A stretch of 64,000 bases of DNA from Glaciecola sp964621345. GTDB taxonomy: Bacteria > Pseudomonadota > Gammaproteobacteria > Enterobacterales > Alteromonadaceae. How positions within the stretch are numbered: position 1 is the stretch's first letter; each line of letters opens with the position of its first letter. The notes under the pieces were generated by a model. That model saw only the letters and a list, made by a program, of their open reading frames with translations, did no database searches and had not been told where the DNA came from. The DNA lies in contig CAZUON010000014.1 in the NCBI GenBank assembly GCA_964621345.1, positions 1 through 64,000 of the forward strand, written 5' to 3'. This document shows positions 53,051 to 63,167 of this stretch, in pieces. The position numbers and the translations under genes were made by a program.

Positions 53051-54727
53051 ATGCTTGTTCATATTGATATCAAAAACTTTACCGTAGTTAAACACGTTGA
53101 ATTGGCACTAAACAAGGGTTTAACCGCAATAACGGGCGAAACTGGTGCAGGCAAATCCATTGCTTTAGATGCCCTTGGCTTGTGTTTAGGGCAGCGTGCT
53201 GAATCAAACATTGTTAGAAATGGCGCAGAACGAGCTGAGGTCGTAGCCCACTTTGATATCAATACACTCAAACACGTTAAAGCATGGCTTACTGATGAAA
53301 TGCTCCTCCAAGAGGACAACCCAGACGAGTGTTTTATTCGCCGTGTAGTGAGCAAAGAAGGACGTTCAAAGGCATTTATAAATGGTGTGGCGGTAAACCT
53401 TGCTCAGCTTAAACTCCTTGGTGCAAAGCTAGTGCATATTCATGGCCAAAACGACCATCACCAATTTTTGAAACCCGACAATCAACTCTCCCTACTCGAT
53501 GGATATGCCCAACATAATAAGCTGCTCGAACAAACACAAGTTGCGTATAGCGAATATCAACAGCAGGCCAAAACACTTAAGTCTTTGCAACTTGCGCAAC
53601 AACAAAGACTCGACCGCGTAAGTTTATTACAATACCAAGTTGATGAACTCGATGCCTTCGCCATTGTTGAGGGTGAGTTTGAGCTATTAGAGGCGGACTT
53701 TAAAAAGCAAAGTAGTGTGCAAGACCTTATCGCCCTTACAGAGAAATCATCATACTTACTTAAAGAAGACGAGCAAAGCAATGCGTTATCACTATTAAAT
53801 GCTGCGCTCAAAGAAATCCAAGAACAATTAGATACGGATAATGCCCTACAAAGCGCTCACGACCTTTTGCAAAATGCCATTATACAAACCGAAGAAGCTT
53901 ATTCAGAGCTCTCTCATTATCAAGCCAGTTTAGAAACTGACCCTGAGCAACTTCAAGCGATTGAACAGCGTTATTCAAGCTGCTTAGATCTAGCCCGAAA
54001 GCATGCGGTAAGCCCAGAATCCCTGCATAGTACACATGCTGAGTTAGCTGCAGAGTTAAAAGCCTTACAAAGCGATGAGGCATCACTAGCCAACTTAGAA
54101 GAAAGTTTTGCAACAACTTTGCTGCATTATAGAACCTGCGCGAAAAACTTGCATGAGTCGCGTTTAAAAGCGGCGACTAAACTATCAAAAGAAATTGCCG
54201 AGAGTATTCAGCAAATGAACCTCCCTCATGCAGTGGTTACAACCGATATTGTGCATCATCACGATGCAACACCACATGCAAAAGGTAACGATGAAATACG
54301 CTTGTTGGTATCGGTAAACCCAGGGCAAGCGCCTGATGTATTAGAAAAAGTCGTGTCCGGTGGTGAGCTCGCCAGAATCGGTTTAGCTATACAAGTCATT
54401 CGCTCACGAGATTATAGTATTCCCACTATGGTCTTTGATGAAGTTGACACCGGTATCAGCGGGCAAACAGCATCCATTGTCGGTAAATTATTGAATAAAC
54501 TAGGCGCACAATCGCAAGTTATTTGTGTCACCCATTTACCACAAGTTGCTGCCCAAGCGCACAATCAGCTTTTTGTGACTAAACTCACAGACGGTGTCAC
54601 CACCGAAACAAAAGTACTGCGCTTGACCAAAGAAGAGCGTGTCAACGAAATTGCTAGACTACTCGCTGGTGACGAGCTTACCGACACTGCAATAGCCAAT
54701 GCCAAAGATTTGTTAAAGCTTTCGTAG
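53051..54727 (+). CDS. recN: DNA repair protein RecN
   Basis: SMC-like ATPase acting in recombinational repair of double-strand breaks. The 558 residues have Walker A GETGAGKSIALDAL (about 30-43), a central coiled coil (about 155-370), the ABC signature VVSGGELARIGLA and Walker B TMVFDEVDTGISG. GGAGG lies seven bases before the ATG. The LexA box upstream makes it SOS-inducible, as in E. coli. Confidence 0.97.
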   Translation: MLVHIDIKNFTVVKHVELALNKGLTAITGETGAGKSIALDALGLCLGQRAESNIVRNGAERAEVVAHFDINTLKHVKAWLTDEMLLQEDNPDECFIRRVVSKEGRSKAFINGVAVNLAQLKLLGAKLVHIHGQNDHHQFLKPDNQLSLLDGYAQHNKLLEQTQVAYSEYQQQAKTLKSLQLAQQQRLDRVSLLQYQVDELDAFAIVEGEFELLEADFKKQSSVQDLIALTEKSSYLLKEDEQSNALSLLNAALKEIQEQLDTDNALQSAHDLLQNAIIQTEEAYSELSHYQASLETDPEQLQAIEQRYSSCLDLARKHAVSPESLHSTHAELAAELKALQSDEASLANLEESFATTLLHYRTCAKNLHESRLKAATKLSKEIAESIQQMNLPHAVVTTDIVHHHDATPHAKGNDEIRLLVSVNPGQAPDVLEKVVSGGELARIGLAIQVIRSRDYSIPTMVFDEVDTGISGQTASIVGKLLNKLGAQSQVICVTHLPQVAAQAHNQLFVTKLTDGVTTETKVLRLTKEERVNEIARLLAGDELTDTAIANAKDLLKLS

Positions 54728-54840
54728 ATAGCGTCATAAGCATTTAAGCGACGCGCACTTAACACTTGAACCAATTAAGCATTGATTGGTCTGACGCAAG
54801 TAAGGTAATATCCTCAGCGAATTTTTAATATGGAAGTCTT

Positions 54841-55188
54841 ATGAAGTTTTTGAGCATCATTTTAGTGTCATTTACCTTGTTAGCCGGTTGTACTGATTGG
54901 ATCTATAGAATAGATGTTCCACAAGGTAACTTTTTAGAGCAAAAAGATGTGGATAAACTGCGCGTAGAAATGACCAAAGAGCAGGTTCGTTTTGTGTTAG
55001 GTAATCCGGTCGTGCAAGATAGTTTTGATGACGATACATGGTATTACTACTATGAGATGAAACGCGGCATGGCAAAGCGCGGTGCAGATGTTAAGAAACA
55101 TCTTATTCTCACCTTTGTTGACGATAAACTCGCCGATATTGAAGGCGACTATCCTAAGTCAGAAGAGTTTGACCAACCACTCACCTAA
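54841..55188 (+). CDS. bamE: outer-membrane assembly lipoprotein BamE
   Basis: Lipoprotein subunit of the beta-barrel assembly machine. Lipobox LLAGC (Cys17), followed by IYRIDVPQGNFLEQKDVDKLR and the conserved MTKEQVRFVLGNPVV and WYYYYEM segments. The 115 residues match the family (E. coli 113). It follows recN as in E. coli and is insulated by a hairpin at 55198. Confidence 0.97.
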   Translation: MKFLSIILVSFTLLAGCTDWIYRIDVPQGNFLEQKDVDKLRVEMTKEQVRFVLGNPVVQDSFDDDTWYYYYEMKRGMAKRGADVKKHLILTFVDDKLADIEGDYPKSEEFDQPLT

Positions 55189-55197
55189 ACTAAGAGG

Positions 55198-55227
55198 CTA
55201 GAGATATCAATTTTTTGATATCTCTAG
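55198..55227. terminator. bidirectional terminator between bamE and ppiC
   Basis: Perfect 13-base stem CTAGAGATATCAA / TTGATATCTCTAG with loop TTTT, between the ends of two convergent genes. There is no long T run outside the stem, but the position suits termination from both sides. Confidence 0.65.
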
Positions 55228-55240
55228 TACTTCATACGAC

Positions 55241-55519
55241 TCAGTTGCGATACAAAGTTTTAATGAGATGATAGCCAAAACGAGTTTTTACTGGTCCGTG
55301 AACTTGCAACACTTCTTTTTTGAAAACCACATCATCGAACGCCTTTACCATCTGCCCTCTTTTAAATTCACCTAAGTCACCTCCTTTCTTGCCAGAGGGG
55401 CATTGTGAAAAACGTTTGGCTAGTGTTGAAAAGTCCTTGCCTTTTTGAAGCTGTATCAAAATAGATTTAGCTTCTTTTTCAGTTTTTACCAATATATGCA
55501 ATGCACAGGCAGTTGCCAT
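55241..55519 (-). CDS. ppiC: parvulin-type peptidyl-prolyl isomerase PpiC
   Basis: Small cytoplasmic prolyl isomerase. The 92-residue single parvulin domain matches E. coli PpiC (93). Motifs are ALHILVKTEKEA, FSTLAKRFSQCPSGKKGGDLG, FKRGQMVKAFDDVVF and TRFGYHLIK. There is no signal peptide. AGAGAG precedes the ATG. It sits 21 bases downstream of fimV on the same strand and may be cotranscribed. Confidence 0.95.
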   Translation of the reverse strand: MATACALHILVKTEKEAKSILIQLQKGKDFSTLAKRFSQCPSGKKGGDLGEFKRGQMVKAFDDVVFKKEVLQVHGPVKTRFGYHLIKTLYRN

Positions 55520-55540
55520 ATTCAGTCTCTCTTAATCTTA

Positions 55541-58500
55541 TTACTTATTTGTGATTTGTTGTAGGAGCTCTTTTGCTTCACTTACTTGCTCTGGCGACCC
55601 TTGACTAACAATTTCATCGAGTACTTCGGTAGCAGCTTCAACGTCATCCATATCAATATAAACTTGCGCTAAATCGAGGTTACTCGCTTGATTCGCAAAG
55701 GCATCGTCTTCTGTAGATGACTCACTATCGGATTCGTTTAGGCTCTGTGCTGGTCTCTCTTTTTGCATGCGCTCCAATGACTTATCCAGATCTAAAGTAA
55801 CGTCTTCATCTTCTAGCGGAGTGAGACTCTCGCTTTGCGCCAATAAATCATCTACATTAACGAAATCGTCTACATCGCTTTCTTCTTGCATTAATGTGTC
55901 AATATCAAGACCAGCGTCGCTTAGTTCAGTTTTTGCCGCATCGCTAATATCAGATGTTTCGTTTTCAGTATCACCTGCCAATTCTTGCTCAAGTTGTTCG
56001 TCGCTATCTTTGTTCTCGGCATCTATTTCGGATAAAAGGTCTTCAAAATCTGCTCCTTCAATATCTGCCAAAACATTAAGTTCGCTGTCGATATCATCGT
56101 CTTGCGTAATATCTTCTAACTCGCCTGCTAAATCATCATCGCCTAACCAGTCATCTAAACCTGGCAAGTCTGCAAGTACATCATCTTCGTCATCTAAGAT
56201 GTTATCAATATCTTCGCCGGTACCTTGCTCCTCAGCCGAAGACTCAACTGCATCATCTGCTCGTGTTTCTTGCTCAGTGTCATTTTGCTGCGCTGGCGTA
56301 GGCTCATCTATTTCGCCGAGTGATGGAATATCATCCATCAACGATTCAGTATTGTCGAGGGTATTGCTTTGGGCAATAATTCCATCGTCATCTACACTGC
56401 TAGTGTCACTCTCGACTCCCTCAGAAAACTCTTCTAATAAGGCATCTAAGTCATCTTCGCCTTCATCGTCATCGTCAAGCTCAGACAGTAAGGCATCGTT
56501 GAGCTCGCTTTGTGTTTCTTCTGCGGACGCCTGAGTGTCATCAAGGTCTAAATCAATACTGTTCTCTGGGTCGAGCTCTTGTGCGCTCTCTTGAGTATCC
56601 GTGACATCAGCACTAGAAGCCTCAGCTAGCTCGTCCTGAGATACATCGCTTAGGTCGACATCAGCGTTATCATCGTCTTCATTTTCTGCGTCAGAGCTTG
56701 GTATAGGCTCTTTTTCGCCATTTGATTCAGATGCGTCAACTGCCTCCTCGGAGAGCTCCTCAGATATTTCATCTAAGAGGCTATCTAATTCTTCACTTGC
56801 CTGCTCATCTTCTAAATCAGCCAGTATTTCATCTGCTAAATCATCGGCATCCTTCGCAATACTATCGGTGTCTGTAGTGATATCTTCAGAGCTCTCTGAT
56901 ACATCATTAACTTTAGTGTCAGCACCGGTGGCACTATCAGCATTAGTTTCAGTGGCAGTATTTGAGTCAAGTGAGTCTATTGGCGCAGGAGCGTCTGTTT
57001 CTGGTGGAAGTGCTACATCATCTTCTTCTTCGTCGCTTGCATTTTCTAAATCGGTCAGTAACTCTTCTGAAAGCTTTTCAAACTGTTCTGTCGTTTCATT
57101 TATTGTATTTTCAATCTGCTCAATAGCTTCTTCATCGATGTCTGCACTTTCATCGATTAAAACGCCTTCTGGCGGACCATCGCCGACAGGTGTTGCAAGT
57201 TTATTTCCTTGGCTGGTGCTAGTTTCTTCTATTTCTTCTGTTTCTTCTGTTTCTTCAGGTAGATCTGATTCTTGTGCTTCTTCGGGCGAGCTGTCATTTG
57301 TATCTTCTGTTGAATCGGTGGAGTCTATCTGAGTTTCGTTCGGCTGGTCTAGGTCATCTGCGGCTGTCCCAGCTTTTTCTGCCAAGTTAGCAGCAACATC
57401 GGCCTCACTCTCGTTAACATCATCGTCATCTTGTACATCGAAATTATCTAAATCTAAATCACTTGTAAGATCTTCAACAACCTCTGTTTTTGCTTGTGCA
57501 GGCTCTGATGACTGCGCTTCTTCTTTAGGGTTTAGATCTATTTCTTGATTATCAAAATCTTCGTCATCTAAGCTAATAGCATCAGTATCAAAACTTACAT
57601 CTTCTTCGACTGCACCCGACTTTTTCTCGTCTTTTTCGTCGGGCACTAACATGTCATCTGCGTCAGCAAAATCATCACCCACACCAAGCTCATCAAGCCC
57701 ATCTTCAAGATCTGATGATAAAATATCATCACCACCCATGTCTTGATCCAATGCAGCCATTAACGCTTCGGCGTCATCGTCATCCATTTCACCAATGACT
57801 AACTCGTCATCAACGATATCTTCATCTGAATTAACTTTGGCTGTGCTAACCGGGCTTTCAGAGATTTGCTTTGGTTTACGCAACAACCAAAAGCCAATGA
57901 TACTTAATAAGCCAATGGTGAATACCGATGACAAACTAATAGCAACCACCGGGTTAGCTAGGGTATTGAAAAAAGACTCAGATTCGCGCGCGATTTCGCG
58001 CTGTTCGGCTTGTTTTACTAGCTCTATAATTTCTTTTTGCAAGGCAAGTTGCTGATCAATTTGGTCCTGAACTTCACCTTCAACCTTGTCTCGTAAGTCT
58101 GATATATCAGTATTAACTTGGTCGATACGCTCATACAAGCGCCGGTTTTCTTCCAGCAAAGCCTCTACATTGGTAATGGAGTTTACGACCTGCTCTTTAA
58201 CCTCATCGACCTTACTTAACTGTGAACGATTTAAGCTATTAAGTTGTTGCTGTAGCTCCGCTTTTGTTGATGCTAAATCTTCTTGATTAACTAAAGGGAT
58301 CTCCGGCTCGGCATTTTCTGCTGCAACTTGTTGTAGCACTTCTTCAGACTGCACAGAATTGGGTCGTCCAAAGGCTCTATCGTCAGCCTCTGCTTTCATT
58401 CGAGCTCGTTGAACATCCATTCGAGCAATAAACTGATCACTTGGTAGTTGTAAGGTCGCTCCGTTTACCATCGTATTGAAGTTACGATTTTCAAAGGCTT

Positions 58501-58753
58501 GAGGATTTAGTTGATAAATCGCAAGCATAGTTTGATAAACAGAAAATTCAGAGTTTTGTTTGTAACGGGTGGCGATTCGCCATAGTGTATCGTTTTGATC
58601 GATAGGTCCGTAAACCACGCCAGAAAAGGCATCGGCAGAATTTCTAGGGCCTTGCAATTGCACTTGAGCTGATAGCTGAGTCGATAATAGGGCTGGCACA
58701 AGTAATGACAAGGTCACCAATAATGTTAGCCATTTTCTGATGGTCGATTTCAA
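55541..58753 (-). CDS. fimV: FimV-like LysM inner-membrane protein with long acidic region
   Basis: FimV/HubP-type polar organiser that, in relatives, recruits polar and type IV pilus proteins. The 1070 residues comprise a signal peptide (about 1-30), a LysM-like peptidoglycan-binding domain (about 45-110, DTLWRIATRYK), a coiled coil (about 160-255), one membrane helix (about 268-290) and a very acidic, Asp/Glu/Ser-rich stretch (about 300-1010). The conserved FimV C-terminal TPR-like domain (about 1033-1068, NLDLAQVYIDMDD) ends it. The start is TTG 58753. Order asd-fimV is the usual one. Confidence 0.92.
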   Translation of the reverse strand: MKSTIRKWLTLLVTLSLLVPALLSTQLSAQVQLQGPRNSADAFSGVVYGPIDQNDTLWRIATRYKQNSEFSVYQTMLAIYQLNPQAFENRNFNTMVNGATLQLPSDQFIARMDVQRARMKAEADDRAFGRPNSVQSEEVLQQVAAENAEPEIPLVNQEDLASTKAELQQQLNSLNRSQLSKVDEVKEQVVNSITNVEALLEENRRLYERIDQVNTDISDLRDKVEGEVQDQIDQQLALQKEIIELVKQAEQREIARESESFFNTLANPVVAISLSSVFTIGLLSIIGFWLLRKPKQISESPVSTAKVNSDEDIVDDELVIGEMDDDDAEALMAALDQDMGGDDILSSDLEDGLDELGVGDDFADADDMLVPDEKDEKKSGAVEEDVSFDTDAISLDDEDFDNQEIDLNPKEEAQSSEPAQAKTEVVEDLTSDLDLDNFDVQDDDDVNESEADVAANLAEKAGTAADDLDQPNETQIDSTDSTEDTNDSSPEEAQESDLPEETEETEEIEETSTSQGNKLATPVGDGPPEGVLIDESADIDEEAIEQIENTINETTEQFEKLSEELLTDLENASDEEEDDVALPPETDAPAPIDSLDSNTATETNADSATGADTKVNDVSESSEDITTDTDSIAKDADDLADEILADLEDEQASEELDSLLDEISEELSEEAVDASESNGEKEPIPSSDAENEDDDNADVDLSDVSQDELAEASSADVTDTQESAQELDPENSIDLDLDDTQASAEETQSELNDALLSELDDDDEGEDDLDALLEEFSEGVESDTSSVDDDGIIAQSNTLDNTESLMDDIPSLGEIDEPTPAQQNDTEQETRADDAVESSAEEQGTGEDIDNILDDEDDVLADLPGLDDWLGDDDLAGELEDITQDDDIDSELNVLADIEGADFEDLLSEIDAENKDSDEQLEQELAGDTENETSDISDAAKTELSDAGLDIDTLMQEESDVDDFVNVDDLLAQSESLTPLEDEDVTLDLDKSLERMQKERPAQSLNESDSESSTEDDAFANQASNLDLAQVYIDMDDVEAATEVLDEIVSQGSPEQVSEAKELLQQITNK

Positions 58754-58862
58754 ACTTCGTCTCGCTCCCGCTATCTTATCTTTAATTGTATCGCTTACTA
58801 CCTATTTAACAAAAATAAGCCGATAAGCCCTAATGGCAGTATCGGCACATCCTAAAGATTGT

Positions 58863-59879
58863 TTACATATATTCGTTAATTAGCACTTCTGCAATTTGCA
58901 CACTGTTGCTCGCTGCGCCTTTGCGAATATTGTCTGATACCACCCACATGTTAATGCCATGCGGATGAGATATGTCATCGCGCACTCTTCCTACATGTAC
59001 TGAATCATTGCCACTGGCACTGCTAACCTGCGTTGGAAACTCATCGCGTTGCTCATACAAGCTTATGCCGGGAGCGCCAGACAATAGCTGCTTAACGTGC
59101 TCAGCATCAGTTTGTTGAGTGGTCTCAATATGAATGGATTCACCGTGGCCATAAAATACCGGTACTCTCACTGCGGTTGGATTAACTAAAATCGACTCGT
59201 CACCCAAAATTTTGCGAGTCTCCCACACCATCTTCATTTCTTCTTTTGTGTAGTCGTTGTCCATGAATACATCGATTTGCGGAATGGCATTAAACGCTAT
59301 CTGACGACTGAACTCATCGCCCGTCACTTCTTTTGCATTAAGTAATTCAGCTGTTTGGCGAGCGAGTGCCTCCATCGCTGATTTCCCAGCACCGGATACC
59401 GACTGATAAGTCGCAACGTTAATTCTATCGATTCCCACTGCATCATAAATAGGCTTGAGGGCAACAACCATTTGAATGGTCGAGCAATTAGGGTTAGCAA
59501 TGATATTACGATTACGATAATCCGCTAACGCATGGCTATTCACCTCAGGAACAACTAGTGGGATATCTGGTTCATAACGGTAATGTGAGGTGTTATCTAT
59601 CACAACACAACCGGCATCGGCAGCTATAGGCGCGAACTTTTCAGACACACTGCCGCCAGCAGAGAAAAAGCCCAACTGTACTTTTGTCCAGTCGAAAGTA
59701 TCTGCATTTAATACTTTAATCTTCTTACCAGCGAATTCAATTTCACCGCCAGCAGAACGCTCGCTTGCTAATGGATACAGCTTACCCACCGGAAATTTGC
59801 GCTCAGCAAGCACATCCATAATCGTTTGACCAACTAAACCAGTCGCTCCTAATATCGCGACGTCGTAAACATTTGACAT
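58863..59879 (-). CDS. asd: aspartate-semialdehyde dehydrogenase
   Basis: NADPH-dependent enzyme making aspartate semialdehyde for lysine, threonine and methionine. The 338 residues have the N-terminal GATGLVGQTI (11-20), FFSAGGSVSE, the catalytic Cys132 in NPNCSTIQ and the His of GHGESIHIE. The gene lies where E. coli has the inactive paralogue usg, but here the Cys is kept, so it should be functional. It is 37 bases after pdxB and upstream of fimV. Confidence 0.95.
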   Translation of the reverse strand: MSNVYDVAILGATGLVGQTIMDVLAERKFPVGKLYPLASERSAGGEIEFAGKKIKVLNADTFDWTKVQLGFFSAGGSVSEKFAPIAADAGCVVIDNTSHYRYEPDIPLVVPEVNSHALADYRNRNIIANPNCSTIQMVVALKPIYDAVGIDRINVATYQSVSGAGKSAMEALARQTAELLNAKEVTGDEFSRQIAFNAIPQIDVFMDNDYTKEEMKMVWETRKILGDESILVNPTAVRVPVFYGHGESIHIETTQQTDAEHVKQLLSGAPGISLYEQRDEFPTQVSSASGNDSVHVGRVRDDISHPHGINMWVVSDNIRKGAASNSVQIAEVLINEYM

Positions 59880-59915
59880 ATTCTCATTGTCCCTTATTGC
59901 ATTTTTAGTGAATGA

Positions 59916-61088
59916 TTACTTGCTGTCGTTAGCTAATCTAAACCCTAATTTCTTCAAAGTACTGGCAGCTGATTTATGTTTTATTGCTATTGTAGCGGCT
60001 GGCCATTCTCGACGCACAGGGTAGTCACGTCGAATCTTTGAAAAAGAAGGTGATTTTGCCATGTAGAGACGAAAATAACTATCATCATTTGCAATATCAT
60101 ACATCGATTTGATAGCCGCAGTGATTATCGCTTGTGCCGACAAATCATCATGCCCTAAATCATGTTCTGTTTTTGACTGTTTTGCTAACTCAGAAGGCCA
60201 ATCAAACGAAGGTAAAAAATCGTCTAACACATGGTTAGGCGCTAACGCTAAAAAACGACACAAATCCTGATATACCATATCCGTGCCTTTTGCTTTTCCC
60301 TCGAGAGAATGGCCCGCGATATGAGCCGTAGCAAAGGCTAAATAAGGCAGTAATTCAGTATCGACTGTTGGCTCATTTTCCCAGCAATCAAGCACCACCG
60401 TAGGCATGCCCTCTTTGTCTTTGCGCATCGCCGACAACAAGGCTTTATTGTCCAATACCTCCCCCCGACATGCATTAATGAGAATTTGCTCTGAGCTTAA
60501 GGCTGCCAACACGTCAGCATTGAACATGTGTTCGGTCGGGTACGGGCCGGCTTTTACTAGCGGCACGTGCAGACTGATAATGTCTGCTTTTAGCACCTCA
60601 TCAAAGCTTGCAGAATGAAACGAAGGGTCAATTTGTGCACGTGGAGGGTCGTAGACAATTAATGACATATCTAGTGCTTCGGCGAATGCGATTAAGGCTT
60701 TACCGACATTACCCGCACCCACAATGGCAAGGCGTTTGTTTTCTAGCACAAAGTGTTGCTGCTCAGCTAATACAAACAGCGCGGCAAAAATATACTCGGC
60801 TACCGCCCTAGCATTGCATCCGCCAGCGGCATACCAATGAATGTTTGCGGCCTCTAAGGCATCTAGGGATAGGTGATTAAAGCCAGCAGTTGCTGTTGCT
60901 ACGTATCGTAGCTTAGGGGCTTTTTGCAGTAACTTTCCATCAACCTTAGTGGTTGAACGCACCAAAAGCGCCTCACAATTAGCGAGAGCGATATCGCTAA
61001 TATGACCTGCACTAAAACTTTGCGCCTCGCCAAGGTGCGAAAAATACTCGGGCGCATAAGGCATATTATCATCGTATAAAATATTCAC
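59916..61088 (-). CDS. pdxB: erythronate-4-phosphate dehydrogenase
   Basis: NAD-dependent 2-hydroxyacid dehydrogenase of pyridoxal-phosphate synthesis. The 390 residues carry the N-terminal NILYDDNMPYAPEYF, NAD-binding GAGNVGKALIAFAEA, the catalytic Arg/Glu/His region (INACRGEVLDN; VLDCWENEP; ATAHIAGHSLEGK) and the PdxB-specific C-terminal dimerisation domain. The start is GTG 61088. Upstream of asd, as in E. coli pdxB-usg. Confidence 0.96.
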   Translation of the reverse strand: MNILYDDNMPYAPEYFSHLGEAQSFSAGHISDIALANCEALLVRSTTKVDGKLLQKAPKLRYVATATAGFNHLSLDALEAANIHWYAAGGCNARAVAEYIFAALFVLAEQQHFVLENKRLAIVGAGNVGKALIAFAEALDMSLIVYDPPRAQIDPSFHSASFDEVLKADIISLHVPLVKAGPYPTEHMFNADVLAALSSEQILINACRGEVLDNKALLSAMRKDKEGMPTVVLDCWENEPTVDTELLPYLAFATAHIAGHSLEGKAKGTDMVYQDLCRFLALAPNHVLDDFLPSFDWPSELAKQSKTEHDLGHDDLSAQAIITAAIKSMYDIANDDSYFRLYMAKSPSFSKIRRDYPVRREWPAATIAIKHKSAASTLKKLGFRLANDSK

Positions 61089-61132
61089 GCTAAACTCACT
61101 ATGGTCCTTAGGATGCGCCCCAACAATCGTGT

Positions 61133-61882
61133 TTAACTACGAAAGTCTGGGCACATGCGCTCTAGTTTGCGCAAAATGGCTGGCCAGGCTAGTGCTCCAC
61201 CTGTGTTTTTTGTGACTTCACTGGCCTGGGCCTTGATACCTGCTAAAATTCTGTCATCAATTTGGATTAACTCTTGCTTAGTCGCTTGCGCTTGCAGTTG
61301 AATTTCGCAGGCTCTTTGCAATATAAACATCAACAAAAAGGTATCGGGAATGCTATCGGCACAGGTAAGTAAGCCATGGTTGCGCAGTATCATAAAGTTG
61401 GTGTCGCCTAGGTCTGCGACTAAACGTTTTTTCTCATCAGGGTTAAGTGCAACACCTTCGTAATCATGATAAGAAAGCGACGCGAGGGCAAACAAAGACT
61501 GCTGAGAATAAGCCTGCAAGCCTTCTTTTAAGGTCGATATTGCAACACCTGCGGTAGTATGAAGATGCATTACACACTTTGCGTTATCGCGTGCTTCATG
61601 CACGGCGCTGTGGATCACAAAGCCGGCAGGATTAATGTCAAAATCAGATTCCATGACCTTGTTACCCGCTAAATCTACCTTGACTAAACTCGATGCGGTA
61701 ACTTCCTCGAATAACATGCCATATGGGTTAATTAAGAAGTGGTGTTCGCCTCCAGGCACCCGAGCAGAGATGTGCGTGAACACCAAATCATCCCATCCAT
61801 AGTGTGCAATCATGCGATAACATGCAGCAAGGTCAACCCGCGTTTGCCATTCCTCTTTTGACACCTGACTTTGTAAACTCAT
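61133..61882 (-). CDS. class II aldolase/adducin-family protein
   Basis: A 249-residue cytoplasmic protein with the zinc-dependent class II aldolase fold. The metal-binding HLHT motif is seen in KCVMHLHTTAG, with a further His in LRNHGLLT, and the N-terminal YGWDDLVFTHISARVPG is typical. The longest frame begins at TTG 61900; ATG 61882, five bases after AAGGGG, is better. The substrate is unknown; members include fuculose-phosphate aldolase and uncharacterised adducin-like proteins. It lies between fabB and pdxB on the same strand. Confidence 0.88.
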   Translation of the reverse strand: MSLQSQVSKEEWQTRVDLAACYRMIAHYGWDDLVFTHISARVPGGEHHFLINPYGMLFEEVTASSLVKVDLAGNKVMESDFDINPAGFVIHSAVHEARDNAKCVMHLHTTAGVAISTLKEGLQAYSQQSLFALASLSYHDYEGVALNPDEKKRLVADLGDTNFMILRNHGLLTCADSIPDTFLLMFILQRACEIQLQAQATKQELIQIDDRILAGIKAQASEVTKNTGGALAWPAILRKLERMCPDFRS

Positions 61883-61952
61883 CACCACCCCTTTTATCAA
61901 TTTTATAAAAAACTATGGCCCAAAAGGGGCCAAAAATTAGATTCGAAAACGT

Positions 61953-63167
61953 TTAGGCTTTGTATTTTTGGAATACTAAGCAGGCGTTGGTGCCACCAAA
62001 GCCAAAACTATTCGACATCACTAAATTAAGCGCTTGTTCTCTGGCGGTAGTAACAATATCTAGGCCTTTTGCAGCCTCGTCTAATTCGTCGATATTGATA
62101 GAAGGTGCAATAAAGCCATGCTCCATCATTAGCAGACTGTATATCGCTTCGTGCACACCCGCTGCGCCCAGCGCGTGACCAGTCATGGACTTGCTTGCAC
62201 TGATTGCAGGGCTGTTATCGCCAAATAGGCTTTGAATCGCTTCAAGTTCTTTTACATCACCTACAGGGGTAGAGGTGCCGTGGGTGTTTAAGTAATCTAG
62301 CGGTGCTTCTATGCCATGTAGAGCTTGTTTCATGCAACGAATTGCCCCTTCACCAGAAGGCGCTACCATGTCGTAACCGTCTGACGTTGCGCCATAGCCA
62401 ACAAGCTCACCATATATTTTAGCGCCGCGTTTAAGGGCATGTTCGAGTTCTTCAACCACAACCATACCGCCGCCGCCAGCACTTACAAAACCGTCTCGGT
62501 TGGCATCATACGTACGAGAAGCGACTGCTGGGTTATCATTATATTTGGTCGACAACGCGCCCATGGCATCAAACTGACTCGACAATGCCCAATGTAGCTC
62601 CTCGCCACCTCCAGCAAAGATCATGTCTTGTTTGCCTAACTGAATCATTTCCCAGGCGTTGCCAATACAGTGTGCACTGGTGGCACACGCGGAAGATATC
62701 GAATAGTTAACACCCTTAATTTTAAATGGGGTGGCTAAACACGCCGATACGGTGCTACCCATGCAGCGAGTTACCATGTAAGGTCCTACTCGGCGCACAC
62801 CTTTTTCACGAAGCGTATCAGCAGATACCACTTGATTGTCAGATGATGCGCCACCCGAGCCGGCAATAATACCCACGCGTTCGTTTGAATATTGCGCTTC
62901 TTCTAAACCTGCATCTTCAATGGCTTGTTGCATCGATAAATAGGCATAACTGGCGGCATCGCCCATAAAACGAAGGGCTTTACGGTCGATGTGTTCTTTT
63001 AAATCAATTTGCGGATTGCCCCATACGTGACTACGCATGCCCATTTCGGCAAATTGCTCTGAAAAGCGGATGCCTGATTTGCCCTGACGAAGAGATTCGG
63101 TAACCTCTTGTGCGTTATTTCCGATACTCGATACGATCCCAAGACCCGTGATCACTGCGCGTTTCAT
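61953..63167 (-). CDS. fabB: beta-ketoacyl-ACP synthase I
   Basis: Condensing enzyme for fatty-acid elongation, needed for unsaturated fatty acids. The 404 residues have nucleophile Cys161 (SSACATSAHCIGN) and His in NTHGTSTPVGD and SMTGHALGAAGVHEA, with the C-terminal SNSFGFGGTNA. The length matches E. coli FabB (406). Divergent from mnmC, as in E. coli. An inverted repeat CAGCGC/GCGCTG at about 63235-63256 lies in its upstream region, but I could not match it to FabR or FadR sites. Confidence 0.97.
   Translation of the reverse strand: MKRAVITGLGIVSSIGNNAQEVTESLRQGKSGIRFSEQFAEMGMRSHVWGNPQIDLKEHIDRKALRFMGDAASYAYLSMQQAIEDAGLEEAQYSNERVGIIAGSGGASSDNQVVSADTLREKGVRRVGPYMVTRCMGSTVSACLATPFKIKGVNYSISSACATSAHCIGNAWEMIQLGKQDMIFAGGGEELHWALSSQFDAMGALSTKYNDNPAVASRTYDANRDGFVSAGGGGMVVVEELEHALKRGAKIYGELVGYGATSDGYDMVAPSGEGAIRCMKQALHGIEAPLDYLNTHGTSTPVGDVKELEAIQSLFGDNSPAISASKSMTGHALGAAGVHEAIYSLLMMEHGFIAPSINIDELDEAAKGLDIVTTAREQALNLVMSNSFGFGGTNACLVFQKYKA

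Noticed and set aside
55767..56534. Long plus-strand Ser-rich open frame opposite fimV (also 56868-57332)
   Set aside because: It is the antisense of the Asp/Glu-rich codons of fimV; near-pure Ser composition and no ribosome site show it is a shadow.
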